From NCBI RefSeq assembly GCF_034424645.1, contig NZ_CP139969.1, positions 1,736,001 through 1,800,000 of the forward strand: a stretch of 64,000 nt of DNA. Direction: 5' to 3'. The position numbers and the translations under genes were made by a program. The stretch is from Bordetella avium. GTDB taxonomy: Bacteria > Pseudomonadota > Gammaproteobacteria > Burkholderiales > Burkholderiaceae_B. This document shows positions 10,657-20,100 of the stretch, piece by piece. Each line of letters opens with the position of its first letter. Within the stretch, counting starts at the first letter, position 1. A model generated the notes under the pieces. The model was not told the DNA's origin. It saw nothing but the letters and a program-made list of their open reading frames with translations, and ran no database searches.

Positions 10657-10666
10657 TTATTACGTT
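10657..10666. promoter_or_regulatory. TTATTACGTT element upstream of the export operon
   Basis: This 10-mer is identical to the core of the palindrome at 7949-7967. It lies in the 244-bp region between the kinase gene and the sapC-like gene. The same region holds an AGCATC-N7-GATGCT hairpin at 10739-10757 and a TTTCAAA...TTTGAAA repeat. It is a candidate binding site for the neighbouring response regulator. Confidence 0.35.
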
Positions 10667-10871
10667 CAACCTCTTTGAAATACCCAGTTTCAGGCATAGC
10701 GAGCATTGGCAGAATTCAGTCTAATTGTTTCGATTTCTAGCATCTGACTTCGATGCTCCCACGTCCCGCGTTTCCGAAAGAACCATTACGGCTTTTGGCG
10801 TCGGCTCGGGACCGGTAGCGTTTGCGGATGTTTATAAGAATTGGTAACAGTTTCAAGGAGGAATGCTCGCA

Positions 10872-11639
10872 ATGTCCGCAACCGTTTTTTATGAACGCGC
10901 CGTGGCCCTGGATCGTGCCGCACACCAAGACACCAAAATTCAGATTCAACCCGATCACTACGCCTTTGCCCGCGAGACCAATGCTTTGCCGATCGCGGCG
11001 AGCGAGTTCGCTGATGCGGGGCGTCATTACCCCATTGTTTTCGTGGGTGATGAGCAGGGTCATTTCCATGTGGCCGTGCTGCTGGGGCTGGAAGATCGCT
11101 CCAACCTGTTTGTGACGCCGGACGGTTTGTGGAAGGCCGATACCTATGTGCCGGCTTTTGCCCGCCGCTATCCCTTTGTTCTGGGCACGACCTCGGAGGC
11201 GGACCGCCTTGCGGTGTGCATCGATGAGTCCTATCCGGGGATCAACAATGCTGAGGGTGTGGCCCTGTTCGAGGACGGCAAGGAAACCGCTTATCTGAAC
11301 CAGATGATGGAGTTCCTGCGCGTGTTCCAAGGCGAGATGGAGCTGACTAAACAGATGGCGCAGCGTCTGAACGAGCTGGGCCTGTTGGTGGCTAAGACCA
11401 TCACGATCTCCCAAGCGGGCGGTGATCGCTACCTGAGCGGTTTCTGGGTCGTGGACGATCAGAAGTTTGCGGGTATTGACGATGCGCGCGTGCTGGAGCT
11501 GCATCGCTCGGGCATTTTGCGTCTGATCGAGTTGCATCGCGCCTCCCTGGGCAATGTGGCGCGTCTAGCTGCCATGCTCGACGAACAGCGCCGCCAAACG
11601 GCGCAGCAAGCGGCTGAGCCCGAAGCATCGGTGGCCTGA
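10872..11639 (+). CDS. SapC family protein
   Basis: The 255-residue protein resembles Pfam SapC, named after a Campylobacter fetus surface-layer locus protein. It contains FYERAVALDRAAH near the start, AASEFADAGRHYPIVFVGDE, the family-typical DGLWKADTYVPAFARRYPFVL, and a C-terminal part ending in helices (AARLAAMLDEQRRQTAQQ). It has no signal peptide or membrane segment, so it is probably cytoplasmic. I start it at ATG 10872 because AAGGAGGA (10855-10862) is 9 nt away; the ATG at 10863 touches that ribosome site. It opens the same-strand block encoding the exporter and giant protein, 11 bp before the next gene. A role as a chaperone or export factor is inference only; SapC biochemistry is not known. 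Confidence 0.8.
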   Translation: MSATVFYERAVALDRAAHQDTKIQIQPDHYAFARETNALPIAASEFADAGRHYPIVFVGDEQGHFHVAVLLGLEDRSNLFVTPDGLWKADTYVPAFARRYPFVLGTTSEADRLAVCIDESYPGINNAEGVALFEDGKETAYLNQMMEFLRVFQGEMELTKQMAQRLNELGLLVAKTITISQAGGDRYLSGFWVVDDQKFAGIDDARVLELHRSGILRLIELHRASLGNVARLAAMLDEQRRQTAQQAAEPEASVA

Positions 11640-11650
11640 GGGCGGCCGAT

Positions 11651-12493
11651 ATGCAAGCTGCGACGCCCGAGGCGGCTGCCGGCGACATCCACATCCCCCT
11701 GCATACCCTGCGGGGGGAGCGGCGTTTTTGGGCGGATCGTTTGCTGTCCGTCTTCAAGGGCAAGCAGATCGACGGCGTCGAGTGGTCGATGAAGTTCTCG
11801 CTAACCGGGCTGGTGGGCAACCGCTTTCTGCTCGGGGTGCAACGCGAGCACTGGGGCCGACTGGATTTCTCCACGCTGCCGCGAGATCTGGCGGTTCCGC
11901 AGAGCTTGTGGATGCGCATCCTGCAAGACATGGAGCAGGCGCGCGCCATGTTCTTTGCCTATGAGCCGGATGCCCAGGGGGGCGATACCTATCGCATTTA
12001 CCTGGAGTTCATGCCCGCGCCCGAGGCCTTGCGGCAATTTGGCGTGCTGCCATTGGGCTGTGGGTATAAGTGGCGGCCTGCCGATTCCGGCGTGGCGGCC
12101 GTCACGGGCTATCGCATGCGCTACCTGGACAGCGCCGAAGCATTCGACGCCTATTTGCAAGCCCATCTGGCCCGTCTGACCCGACCGGCGCTGCGCGACA
12201 TGGCCTGCGATGTCATTGCCCGTGCGGCGGCGGTGGCCGATCCCAGACATTTCATGTTTCTAGAAGTCGACGAAGCCGAGACCCGGCGAGACTCTTTCAC
12301 GGTGACCTTTCGCGGCGCGGATCTGCCGCTACGCGGTTTCATTCCCGATTTGCTGCGTTTGGCCGCTAGCCTGGCGCTGCCGGCAAGCGAGGTATTGGGA
12401 TTTCTCGTGCCCGACGAACCGCGCAGCTTGTATAGCCTGGCTGCGGGCACGGGGCGGGATGGCCATGAGTTCCTGACTGTCTACTATGACTGA
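11651..12493 (+). CDS. Unknown protein of the export operon
   Basis: I do not recognise this 280-residue protein. It has no signal peptide or clear membrane helix and looks like a mixed alpha/beta cytoplasmic protein. Visible segments include LHTLRGERRFWADRLLSVFKG, DIHIPLHTL and YRIYLEFMPAPEALRQFGVL, with a C-terminal FRGADLPLRGFIPDLLRLA. It begins 11 bp after the sapC-like gene with a GAGGG-type ribosome site. Its stop overlaps the start of the TolC-like gene by 8 bp (ATGACTGA, 12486-12493), so it is translationally coupled to an outer-membrane export component. This placement suggests a cytoplasmic factor, for instance a chaperone or assembly protein for the giant product. Confidence 0.75.
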   Translation: MQAATPEAAAGDIHIPLHTLRGERRFWADRLLSVFKGKQIDGVEWSMKFSLTGLVGNRFLLGVQREHWGRLDFSTLPRDLAVPQSLWMRILQDMEQARAMFFAYEPDAQGGDTYRIYLEFMPAPEALRQFGVLPLGCGYKWRPADSGVAAVTGYRMRYLDSAEAFDAYLQAHLARLTRPALRDMACDVIARAAAVADPRHFMFLEVDEAETRRDSFTVTFRGADLPLRGFIPDLLRLAASLALPASEVLGFLVPDEPRSLYSLAAGTGRDGHEFLTVYYD

Positions 12494-14087
12494 CAACAAT
12501 CTCTTTGTACGGCCTGCCCGTACGGTCTTGCTGATGGGCGCCACGATCCTGGGCCTGGGCGCCTGCGCCTCGGGTGGATCGCATCTTGCCGAGGCGACGC
12601 CCACTCAGGTGCGGACCGATGCCTGGCTCTTGAAGACGGGGCTGTCCGGCCCTCAGGAGGACTCGGGCTTTGCCCAGCCGGCGCCGAGCGCGCGCATGGA
12701 TCAGATCGAGCCGGTGCCCGCGCCGGTCTTCGATAGGCAGACGGCTTTTCCGGCGCCTGCGGCCTATGATGCCGATGACATGCCGGCGTATAACGCCGCC
12801 GAGCTGCCCGCGCAGACGGAGCCGATGACCTTGGATCAGGTCTATCTGATGGCTTTGCAGAACGATCCGCAGCTGCGCGGCGCCTACCAGGAGCTGCAAG
12901 CGGTGGGCTATGGCGTGACGGCCTCTCGGGCGGGACTCTTGCCTGGCGTGACCGGCGAGTACAACCGCGCTCAGGTCAAGCAGAATGTGGTCAATAGCGC
13001 CAACGCCGTGTATCAGGCCGGACAGGCCAATTGGACCGAGACCGGGTGGGCGCTGACGTTGACGCAGCCCATTTTCGATTTGGGTGCGTATCACAAGTGG
13101 CGCCAGGCGCAGGAAGCCGAGCGCAAAGAGGTGGCCAGCTATGCCTATGCTCAGCAGGATCTGATGCTGCGTACGGCGACCGCTTATCTGAGCATTCTGG
13201 CCTCCCAAGACCAGATCGACTTGACCGAGGCCGAGCGCGATACGACGCAAAAGCAGATGGAGCTGGTGCAGGCGCGCTATCACAGCGGACAGGAAACCGA
13301 GGTGGGCGTGAGCGAAGTGCAGGCCCGGCTGGACTTGCAGCAGGCCAATACCTTATTGGCCCGCCATGACTATCTGGACAAACAGCAGGCGCTGCAAGAG
13401 ATTATCGGCTTTGGCAATGTGAAGTTGCGCCGCGTGCGTAAAGACCTGCCCATGAGCCTGCCGCAACCCAATGATGCGCAGCTTTGGCTGCGCACGGCGC
13501 TGGAGCAGAACTGGTATATCCGCGCTGCGGCGGCAGCGGTGGCGGTGGCGGAGAAGGAAGTCTCTGTACAGCGGGCTGGCTATTATCCCAGCGTCGCCTT
13601 GCGCGCCTCGACCGGACGCAATGAAACCGGCGGCAGTCTTTTCGGTGGCGGCAGCACGGTGGGCGATACCCGCGTTAGCGTCAATCTGAGCGTGCCTATT
13701 TTTCAGGGCGGTTACACCCAGGCCATGAGCCGGGCTGCGGCAAGCCGTTTGGGCGCGGCCTCGTCGGAGCTGAGCCTGGCCCGCCGCAAGGTGCAGCGCC
13801 AGGTGTTTTCTTCTTTCCAGAACATCGTGATCGGCATGGACCGCATCAAGGCGCTGGACAGTTCCGTGAAGTCGTTTGAACTGGCGCTCAAGCAGAAAGA
13901 AGAGGGTTTTCGGGCGGGCCTGAACGATATCGTCAGCGTGCTGGACGCCACCCGTAATTTGTACAACGCGAAGCGGCAGCAGGCCGAGGCGGGCTACAAC
14001 TTCGTGCTCGATGGTTTGAAACTCAAGCAGGCGGCAGGCATGTTGAATGCGGCAGATATTGCGGCGATAAGCCAGCAAATCATGTAG
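12486..14087 (+). CDS. TolC family outer-membrane efflux lipoprotein
   Basis: TolC-type proteins form trimeric outer-membrane and periplasmic channels that dock with HlyD-type adaptors. The 533-residue protein has a lipoprotein signal with LGLGAC (Cys27). An unusual Pro/Ala-rich linker of about 80 residues follows, then two OEP repeats: the first begins MTLDQVYLMALQNDPQLRGA (about 115), and the second contains SVQRAGYYPSVALRAS and FRAGLNDIVSVLDATRNLYN. Long heptad-like helices (QKQMELVQARYHSGQ) fit the periplasmic tunnel. It overlaps the previous gene by 8 bp and is followed by a 99-bp gap and the giant gene. It is the only outer-membrane channel in the window and so the likely exit of the export system. 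Confidence 0.92.
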   Translation: MTDNNLFVRPARTVLLMGATILGLGACASGGSHLAEATPTQVRTDAWLLKTGLSGPQEDSGFAQPAPSARMDQIEPVPAPVFDRQTAFPAPAAYDADDMPAYNAAELPAQTEPMTLDQVYLMALQNDPQLRGAYQELQAVGYGVTASRAGLLPGVTGEYNRAQVKQNVVNSANAVYQAGQANWTETGWALTLTQPIFDLGAYHKWRQAQEAERKEVASYAYAQQDLMLRTATAYLSILASQDQIDLTEAERDTTQKQMELVQARYHSGQETEVGVSEVQARLDLQQANTLLARHDYLDKQQALQEIIGFGNVKLRRVRKDLPMSLPQPNDAQLWLRTALEQNWYIRAAAAAVAVAEKEVSVQRAGYYPSVALRASTGRNETGGSLFGGGSTVGDTRVSVNLSVPIFQGGYTQAMSRAAASRLGAASSELSLARRKVQRQVFSSFQNIVIGMDRIKALDSSVKSFELALKQKEEGFRAGLNDIVSVLDATRNLYNAKRQQAEAGYNFVLDGLKLKQAAGMLNAADIAAISQQIM

Positions 14088-14114
14088 CGCGCGCTGTCTG
14101 CGTGGCAAGAACAG

Positions 14115-14132
14115 GCCATCTTCAAAGATGGC
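14115..14132 (+). terminator. Hairpin between the TolC-like gene and the giant gene
   Basis: GCCATCTT-CA-AAGATGGC is a perfect 8-bp inverted repeat (in practice a 7-bp stem with a 4-nt loop) followed 8 nt later by TTTTT. It sits 28 bp after the TolC-like stop and 54 bp before the giant ORF. It could be a weak terminator or a processing/stability hairpin that sets different levels for exporter and substrate. Confidence 0.4.
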
Positions 14133-14186
14133 ACTACCTATTTTTGGCCGGGATGGCGCCGGCGACATTGAGTATTGGATAGCGAC

Positions 14187-17100
14187 ATGAGCATCAAGAA
14201 ACTGGCACGCAAACTGTGGACTGGCGCTTCCTCTCGCGAGGTGCAGCAATCGCTGTTCCGCCGCCGGCCGCTGTTCGAGGCTCTTGAGCGGCGCTATCTG
14301 ATGTCGGCCGAATTGGTATTGCCGCCTGCGCCGCAGGCCTCCGATGAGGCGCCTATCGTGGCGCCGGCCCATCCAGACCAGGCCCATCCTCAGGCGAAAA
14401 AGCCAAGCGCACCCGGGACCCATCCCTATCTGGTGGAGCGGGCGGCTTTCCAGCAGTCCGGGACACTTGGCGAGTCGATGTCCCTGGGCCAGTATGCTCA
14501 AGCCGCGCAGGCTGCCAAAGCCGGGTTGCCGGCCGAGCCAGGGCTGTCTGTAGCGGGCTATACCACGCAGTCGGCGCAAACGCCGGTGCGTCAGATTATT
14601 TTTGTTGACCCGTCCATCGACAATGCAGAGCAGATGGTGCAGGGGCTTTACAGCTTGCTGAGCGGCAAGACCGAGGGCTTGGGCGGGCTGGCCACACCGA
14701 CGGGCGAGGGCCCGCAGTTGCAGGTCTTGCGCAGCCACGATACGGAAATCATTGTGTTGGACGGCCGTTACGACGGCGTGGACCAGATCACCCAGGTTTT
14801 GGCGCAGCATAAAGATTTGGCGGCCTTGCAGATCATGAGCCATGGCAGCGCGGGTTCGCTTTCGCTAGGTTCTGCCAGCCTGGGCGAAGGCGGGCTCGAC
14901 GCTTACAAGAATCAGTTGCGCGCCTGGGGCGATGCGATGGCCGAGGGTGGCGATATTCTGCTTTATGGCTGTAATGTGGCGGCAGGCCGGGGAGGCGTGA
15001 AGTTTATCGACAGCCTGTCGGCCATTACGCGGGCGGATGTGGCCGCTGCCACGCATAGCGTGGGCAGCGCGGCACTGGGGGGCGATTGGCTGCTGGATTA
15101 CCGTCATGGCAGCATCGAGGCCACGACGCTGACCGTGGCGCCTTGGGATGGCCTGATGGCGACCTCGACAGGCTTACAGACGGGCGGGTCCACCCTGACG
15201 GCCGTGGCAACGCATGACAAGCTGCTGGCCTATGGCAGCGACAATACCTTTGTCTTTAACAACAGCTCCACGGCCACGACGACGACCATTGAATTGCGTC
15301 AGGGCATGAAGCAGGAAAACGGCGTCTGGGTGCGCAATGCGGACGACGAGAACAGCAACAATACGCTGGATTTCTCGGCCATCAAGGGCAATGTCACGGC
15401 CATCATCAGCAATCAGGACAGCTACCAGATCCGCTACAGCACCGTTGATGGCAACAATAACTGGACCGAGCATACGGTCAATGTGGTGTTCAAGTCCGCC
15501 GATGGCAGCCAAAGCCTGAAGATAGGCGACAAGACCTTCAATCTGGTGGGCACGTCGCAAAGCGGCAAAACCCTGCTGGACTACAGCGGCTACGCCACGG
15601 GTGTGACGGTCGACCTTTCCGGGCCTACGGCGGGCGGCAATAGCCAAGAAGTGCCGCCGCCGACCGGCTTCGGCTATGTGCGGGCCATTGGCGCGATCAA
15701 GGGATCGGCGCAGGGCGGCAACCGTATCACGGTGGTGGGCGGCACCACGGTCACGATCACGACCGCGCAAGACATTATCAAAAGCAGCGGCGGCGGCAAC
15801 ACCTTCATCGTCGGCGCTAACACCTTCGGTTTTTCCCTGACCCAGCAGGCAGGCCAAAGCGGCAACACCCTGGACCTCTCCCAATTCGGCGCTGACATCA
15901 CGGCTCGCGTGCTGACGCAGGGCGGGGTGACCGTTTACATGGGGGCGGGTGTCGACAGCACGGGAGCGCAGCGGAATTTTTCTGGCGCGACGGCCCTGGT
16001 CAGCAATCTGGATATCCAGATTTTCGTCGGGGTCGAGGGCAAGACCACGCTGGATTACTCGGCCTATGAGGCCAATGTGACCGTCAACCTGAATTATCAG
16101 GACGAGGCGACCGCGCTTTATGACGCCACGGGCATGGCGGGGGTGATGAATGTCAGCAACGTCATCGGCGCGGGGGGACTCTACAGCAATGATATTGTGG
16201 GCAGCCTGGGCGACAACATCATCACCGTGGCGCATAACCGGGGGGTGAACCGCATCGCCGGCGGTGGCGGCAACGACTTGATTTTCGGCAACGGCAGTCT
16301 GAGTGGCGGCAGTACGGAGTATGTCGGCGGCGTGAAAAGCGACGCCGTACTCACGGGCGGCGCCACCTCGGCCCTGCTGACCACGACGCCGCCGGGCGCC
16401 AGCACAGCCCAGACCGTCCGACTCTACGGTGTGAATGCCGTCACCCTACAAGACTATCGCACGATTAATAATCAGGCGGCGGCGGGCGCGCCGGATCATG
16501 CGCGCACCCTCGTGACGCTAGACGGCTCGGGCTATAGCGGCGACCTGACGCTGATTGGCAGCGCAGGCGACAACATCCTGCGCGGCGGTCTGGGCCACAA
16601 CGTCTTTACGGGCTACCAAGGCGATAACGAGCTCTGGGCGCAGTCGGCGGCCAAAAGCAATACCCTCTCGGAAAAGGGCAACTGGAGTTTCCAGTTGAGC
16701 GAGACGGCGCTGACGGCGGTTTATGCGGGCGATGGCAGCCCGGTGGCGATTGCGCCGGTGTTGTCGAACCGTTTGTATGGCCGTTTCACGGATGCCGAGC
16801 TCAATGGCGGTTTGAATGCCAGCGCAATCGATGCCTCGGCTTTTCAGGGCAATACGGTGTTGGTCAGCGGCCTGATGGCAGCCGGGGTGATCAAGGCCGG
16901 CAGCGGCGCGGGCAGCCGGCATCAGATCATTCTGCTGGGTGGCAGCTATGACATCACCGGAGGTAGCGGGGCAGGGGCCAGCACGGAGCTGGTGGTGCTG
17001 GCCGACGGTCTGACCGGGGCGACAGACGAGGCGCTGCGCGCAGCCTTGCTCACCAGTCAGGGGGCGGGCTGGCTGGCGCTGCGAGATAGTGGCGGCGTGG

Positions 17101-20100
17101 GCGGCTGGGACGGCTGGATTCAGCGTGACGCGAGCGCGAGCAGCGGTTCTAACTACCGCAACATCACGTCCGCCAAGGTCTTGGGCGGCGAATACCGAAA
17201 TTGGATCGACACCTCGGCCTTCAAGGGCGTGGTGACGATAGACGCCCATGCGGGCACGGACAACACCTTTGTCATCGGCAATACCCACGCCAGCAATGTG
17301 ATCGGTTCGGCCGGCGAGAACCGGATTCTGGTCGCCACGGGCAATAATGATTTGCGTTTGAGCAATGGCGAACTGACCTTTACCCGCACGGGCGGGCAGG
17401 TGCTGGTCTCGACCTTCACCCGCGTCAAGGATTTTTCCATCACGGTGCAGGGCGACGGCCGCAAGGTGGACACGACGGGCTTTAGCGGCCTGACGACCCA
17501 GAGCTATTTGAAGGATTTGGGCTACCAGAGCAGCACGGGGCCGGCCTTGAGCGTAGTTTTCCCGAATGCAGGCAATGCCCGCGTGGATATCGGCCTGGAG
17601 GGTGTGAGCACCATTCAGGGCCTGCTTGATGCCATCAAGGCCGGCGTGATGGTGAACGCGGCCGGCCAGCCCATTCGCATCGCCGTGGAAGGCCCCAATG
17701 CGGGCAAGCCGCTGCCGGCTTCGGATACGAGCACGCGATGGGACTATCTTTATGCCTTGGAGGCGGGGCTGAGTGCCGATGGCCGCCTCGAGATCCGCTA
17801 TAGCCAGGCCGCGCGCGATGCCGGTTATTCCGGGGCGTTCACCTTGATGCCCGGCATGCGTGCCAAGCTGAACGCCGATGGTACGGTGTCGTCGTCTACG
17901 GTCGTGTTGTCGCAGGCCGCCCATCAGTTGGGCCTGCTGGCGGGCAGTGAGCTGCAACGCAAGTCTGACGCCAATGGGGTGTTCCAGGGAGCGGTGCTGG
18001 CCATCGCGCACAACACGGAATTTATCCTGGCGGGCGCCAATGCGCAGATCCGTTCGGGCGGCGGTGAGAACACCTTCAGCATTCAGTACGGCACGGGAAA
18101 CAACGAGACAGGAGGCGGCAACCGCATCATCGCCCTTGCGGGCGCGGTTAATCATCTGGTGGTCAACACGACTCGCGACGTCGTGCTGTCACCGTCGGTG
18201 GTGCGCTATGTCAGCGGCGGCGTGCAGGGCGGGATTGTGTATTTCGCGCCTGGAGTGATGACGGACGCCACCCTGATTGCGGTGAACGAAAGCGGGCGCG
18301 TGACTCTGGATGCCTCGACCTGGACGGCGCCGGTCAGCCTGGTCAGCTACGGCGGCAGCAATGTGCTCAAGGGTAATCGCAGCGACGTCAGCTTTGTGGT
18401 GCAACTGCCTGAGGCTGGCGCGGCGCAGGGCGTGGAGGTGTCGCTGGCGCAAGCGGGCGGCAGCAACAACCGCTTGCAGATGGTCAAGCAGCAAGATGGG
18501 CAGACCGTCACTACGCTGTCCAGCATGCTGGACAGCGGGGGCGCGCTGAACGGCATCGTGCTCGGCGCCAATACGGACGCCGTTGACTACATTTTTGATC
18601 TGGGCGACAAGGGGGTCGTGGACCGCAATATTGGTCTGGATGCGCCTGGCCGCAACGTGACGATTACCGGCAAGTCGTACACGGTCACGCATGACGTGAC
18701 GGTGGATCGCGACCATACCCTGCGGCTGGAAGGGCAGTTTATTACCCTGGGCCAGGATAGCGGCGCCAATATTTTGCTGACGGCCGGGGCCATCCAGGTC
18801 GTGGCGCAAAGCTATCGCCCCTGGCGCAGTGCATTTGCCCAGATTTATACGGTCGAGGCCGACGTTACGGTCAAGAATGCGACCCTGTGGGCCACCGACG
18901 ATGAGGGCGACGGGATCCGCATTGAGGCCACGCTGGATAGCGGCTCGTACCAGGCGGCGGACAAGGGGGAAAGCCAAAGCGGTTTTCTGGGCACCTTGCT
19001 GGATGGCAAGAACAAGGCGCTCGAGGCGCTGAAGACTTTTGCGGATGCGGCCAGTGCGATTGCGACCTGGGCCGGCGTGACATACAAGACGAATATCGAC
19101 ATCGGCGTCAATGCCAAGCTGGTTTCCAACAGCGATATTTCGGTCTTGGCGAGCAATACCGTAGAAATGGAACTCAGCCCCACCGTTGCCAAGGTGGCAG
19201 GGGTGGCGGTAGGGGTCTTGCAGAATGTTGCGCACATCACCCTCAATGGCTCCTTGACGGCGTCCAAGACGATTACCGTGGGCGCACACAACGAGCAGAC
19301 CCTGACGATCGAGCTGACACCCGAGCATATGGGTGATGGGATTTCCCTGGGTAGCGCCGGCCGTCTGGATAGCGTGCCGGCAGTGATTGCCGTGGGTGTG
19401 AGCGTGGTGATCAGCGACGCCTCGGTTAACGTCGGCAGCACGGCCGTGCTGCAAACCGGCCTGCGCGCCGACATCGGCGCTGGCCCTATTGTGCTGGTCG
19501 AGAGCGGCGAGGGTGGAGATATCACCGTTTTCGCCAAAACCGACCATACGGTGACGATCACGCTTGAAGCCTCGGGGGAAATGGCCTCCAGTGACGATAC
19601 CCAGGCCGTGGATGCGGACGATCCCGCCTCGACCGCCGAGAAGGGCCGCTATAACGCGAGCTATGCCAAGGTGGGTGTGGCCGTGGCGTTTGCCTATAAC
19701 CAGATCAACACCTCCGTTCAGATGGACGGCAAGATTCAGGCCCGCGACGAAGGCAAGGTGATCGTGCAGGCCGAGACCGCCGATGGCGGCAGTGCGATAT
19801 CGGTGCAGACCATTTTGGGCGGCAAGGCCGCCACCGGCAGCGATTACGCCGACCAGGTCAAGAACGAGAGCAAGTCTGCGGTGATGAGCAAGGTGACGGA
19901 CCCGGCTGCCGGGGCCGCGCGCCAGGGGCTAGGCAAGGGCTCACAATTGGTGAAGGCCTTTTTCGGCGCCTTGCTGGAAGACAGCAATAGCCGCAGCTTT
20001 GGCGAGACGATGCGTGACGTCAAGGCCAAAAATCAGGCTAAAGAGATTGTGGCTTACGACGAGTCCGTCGAGAAAGAATCCGGCAAGTCATCGACGGAGT

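Noticed and set aside
16518..18155. Long minus-strand frames inside the giant gene (also 29338-30813, 31504-33237 and 45181-46767)
   Set aside because: They lie opposite an uninterrupted plus-strand gene, have no recognisable domains and follow from GC-rich third positions.
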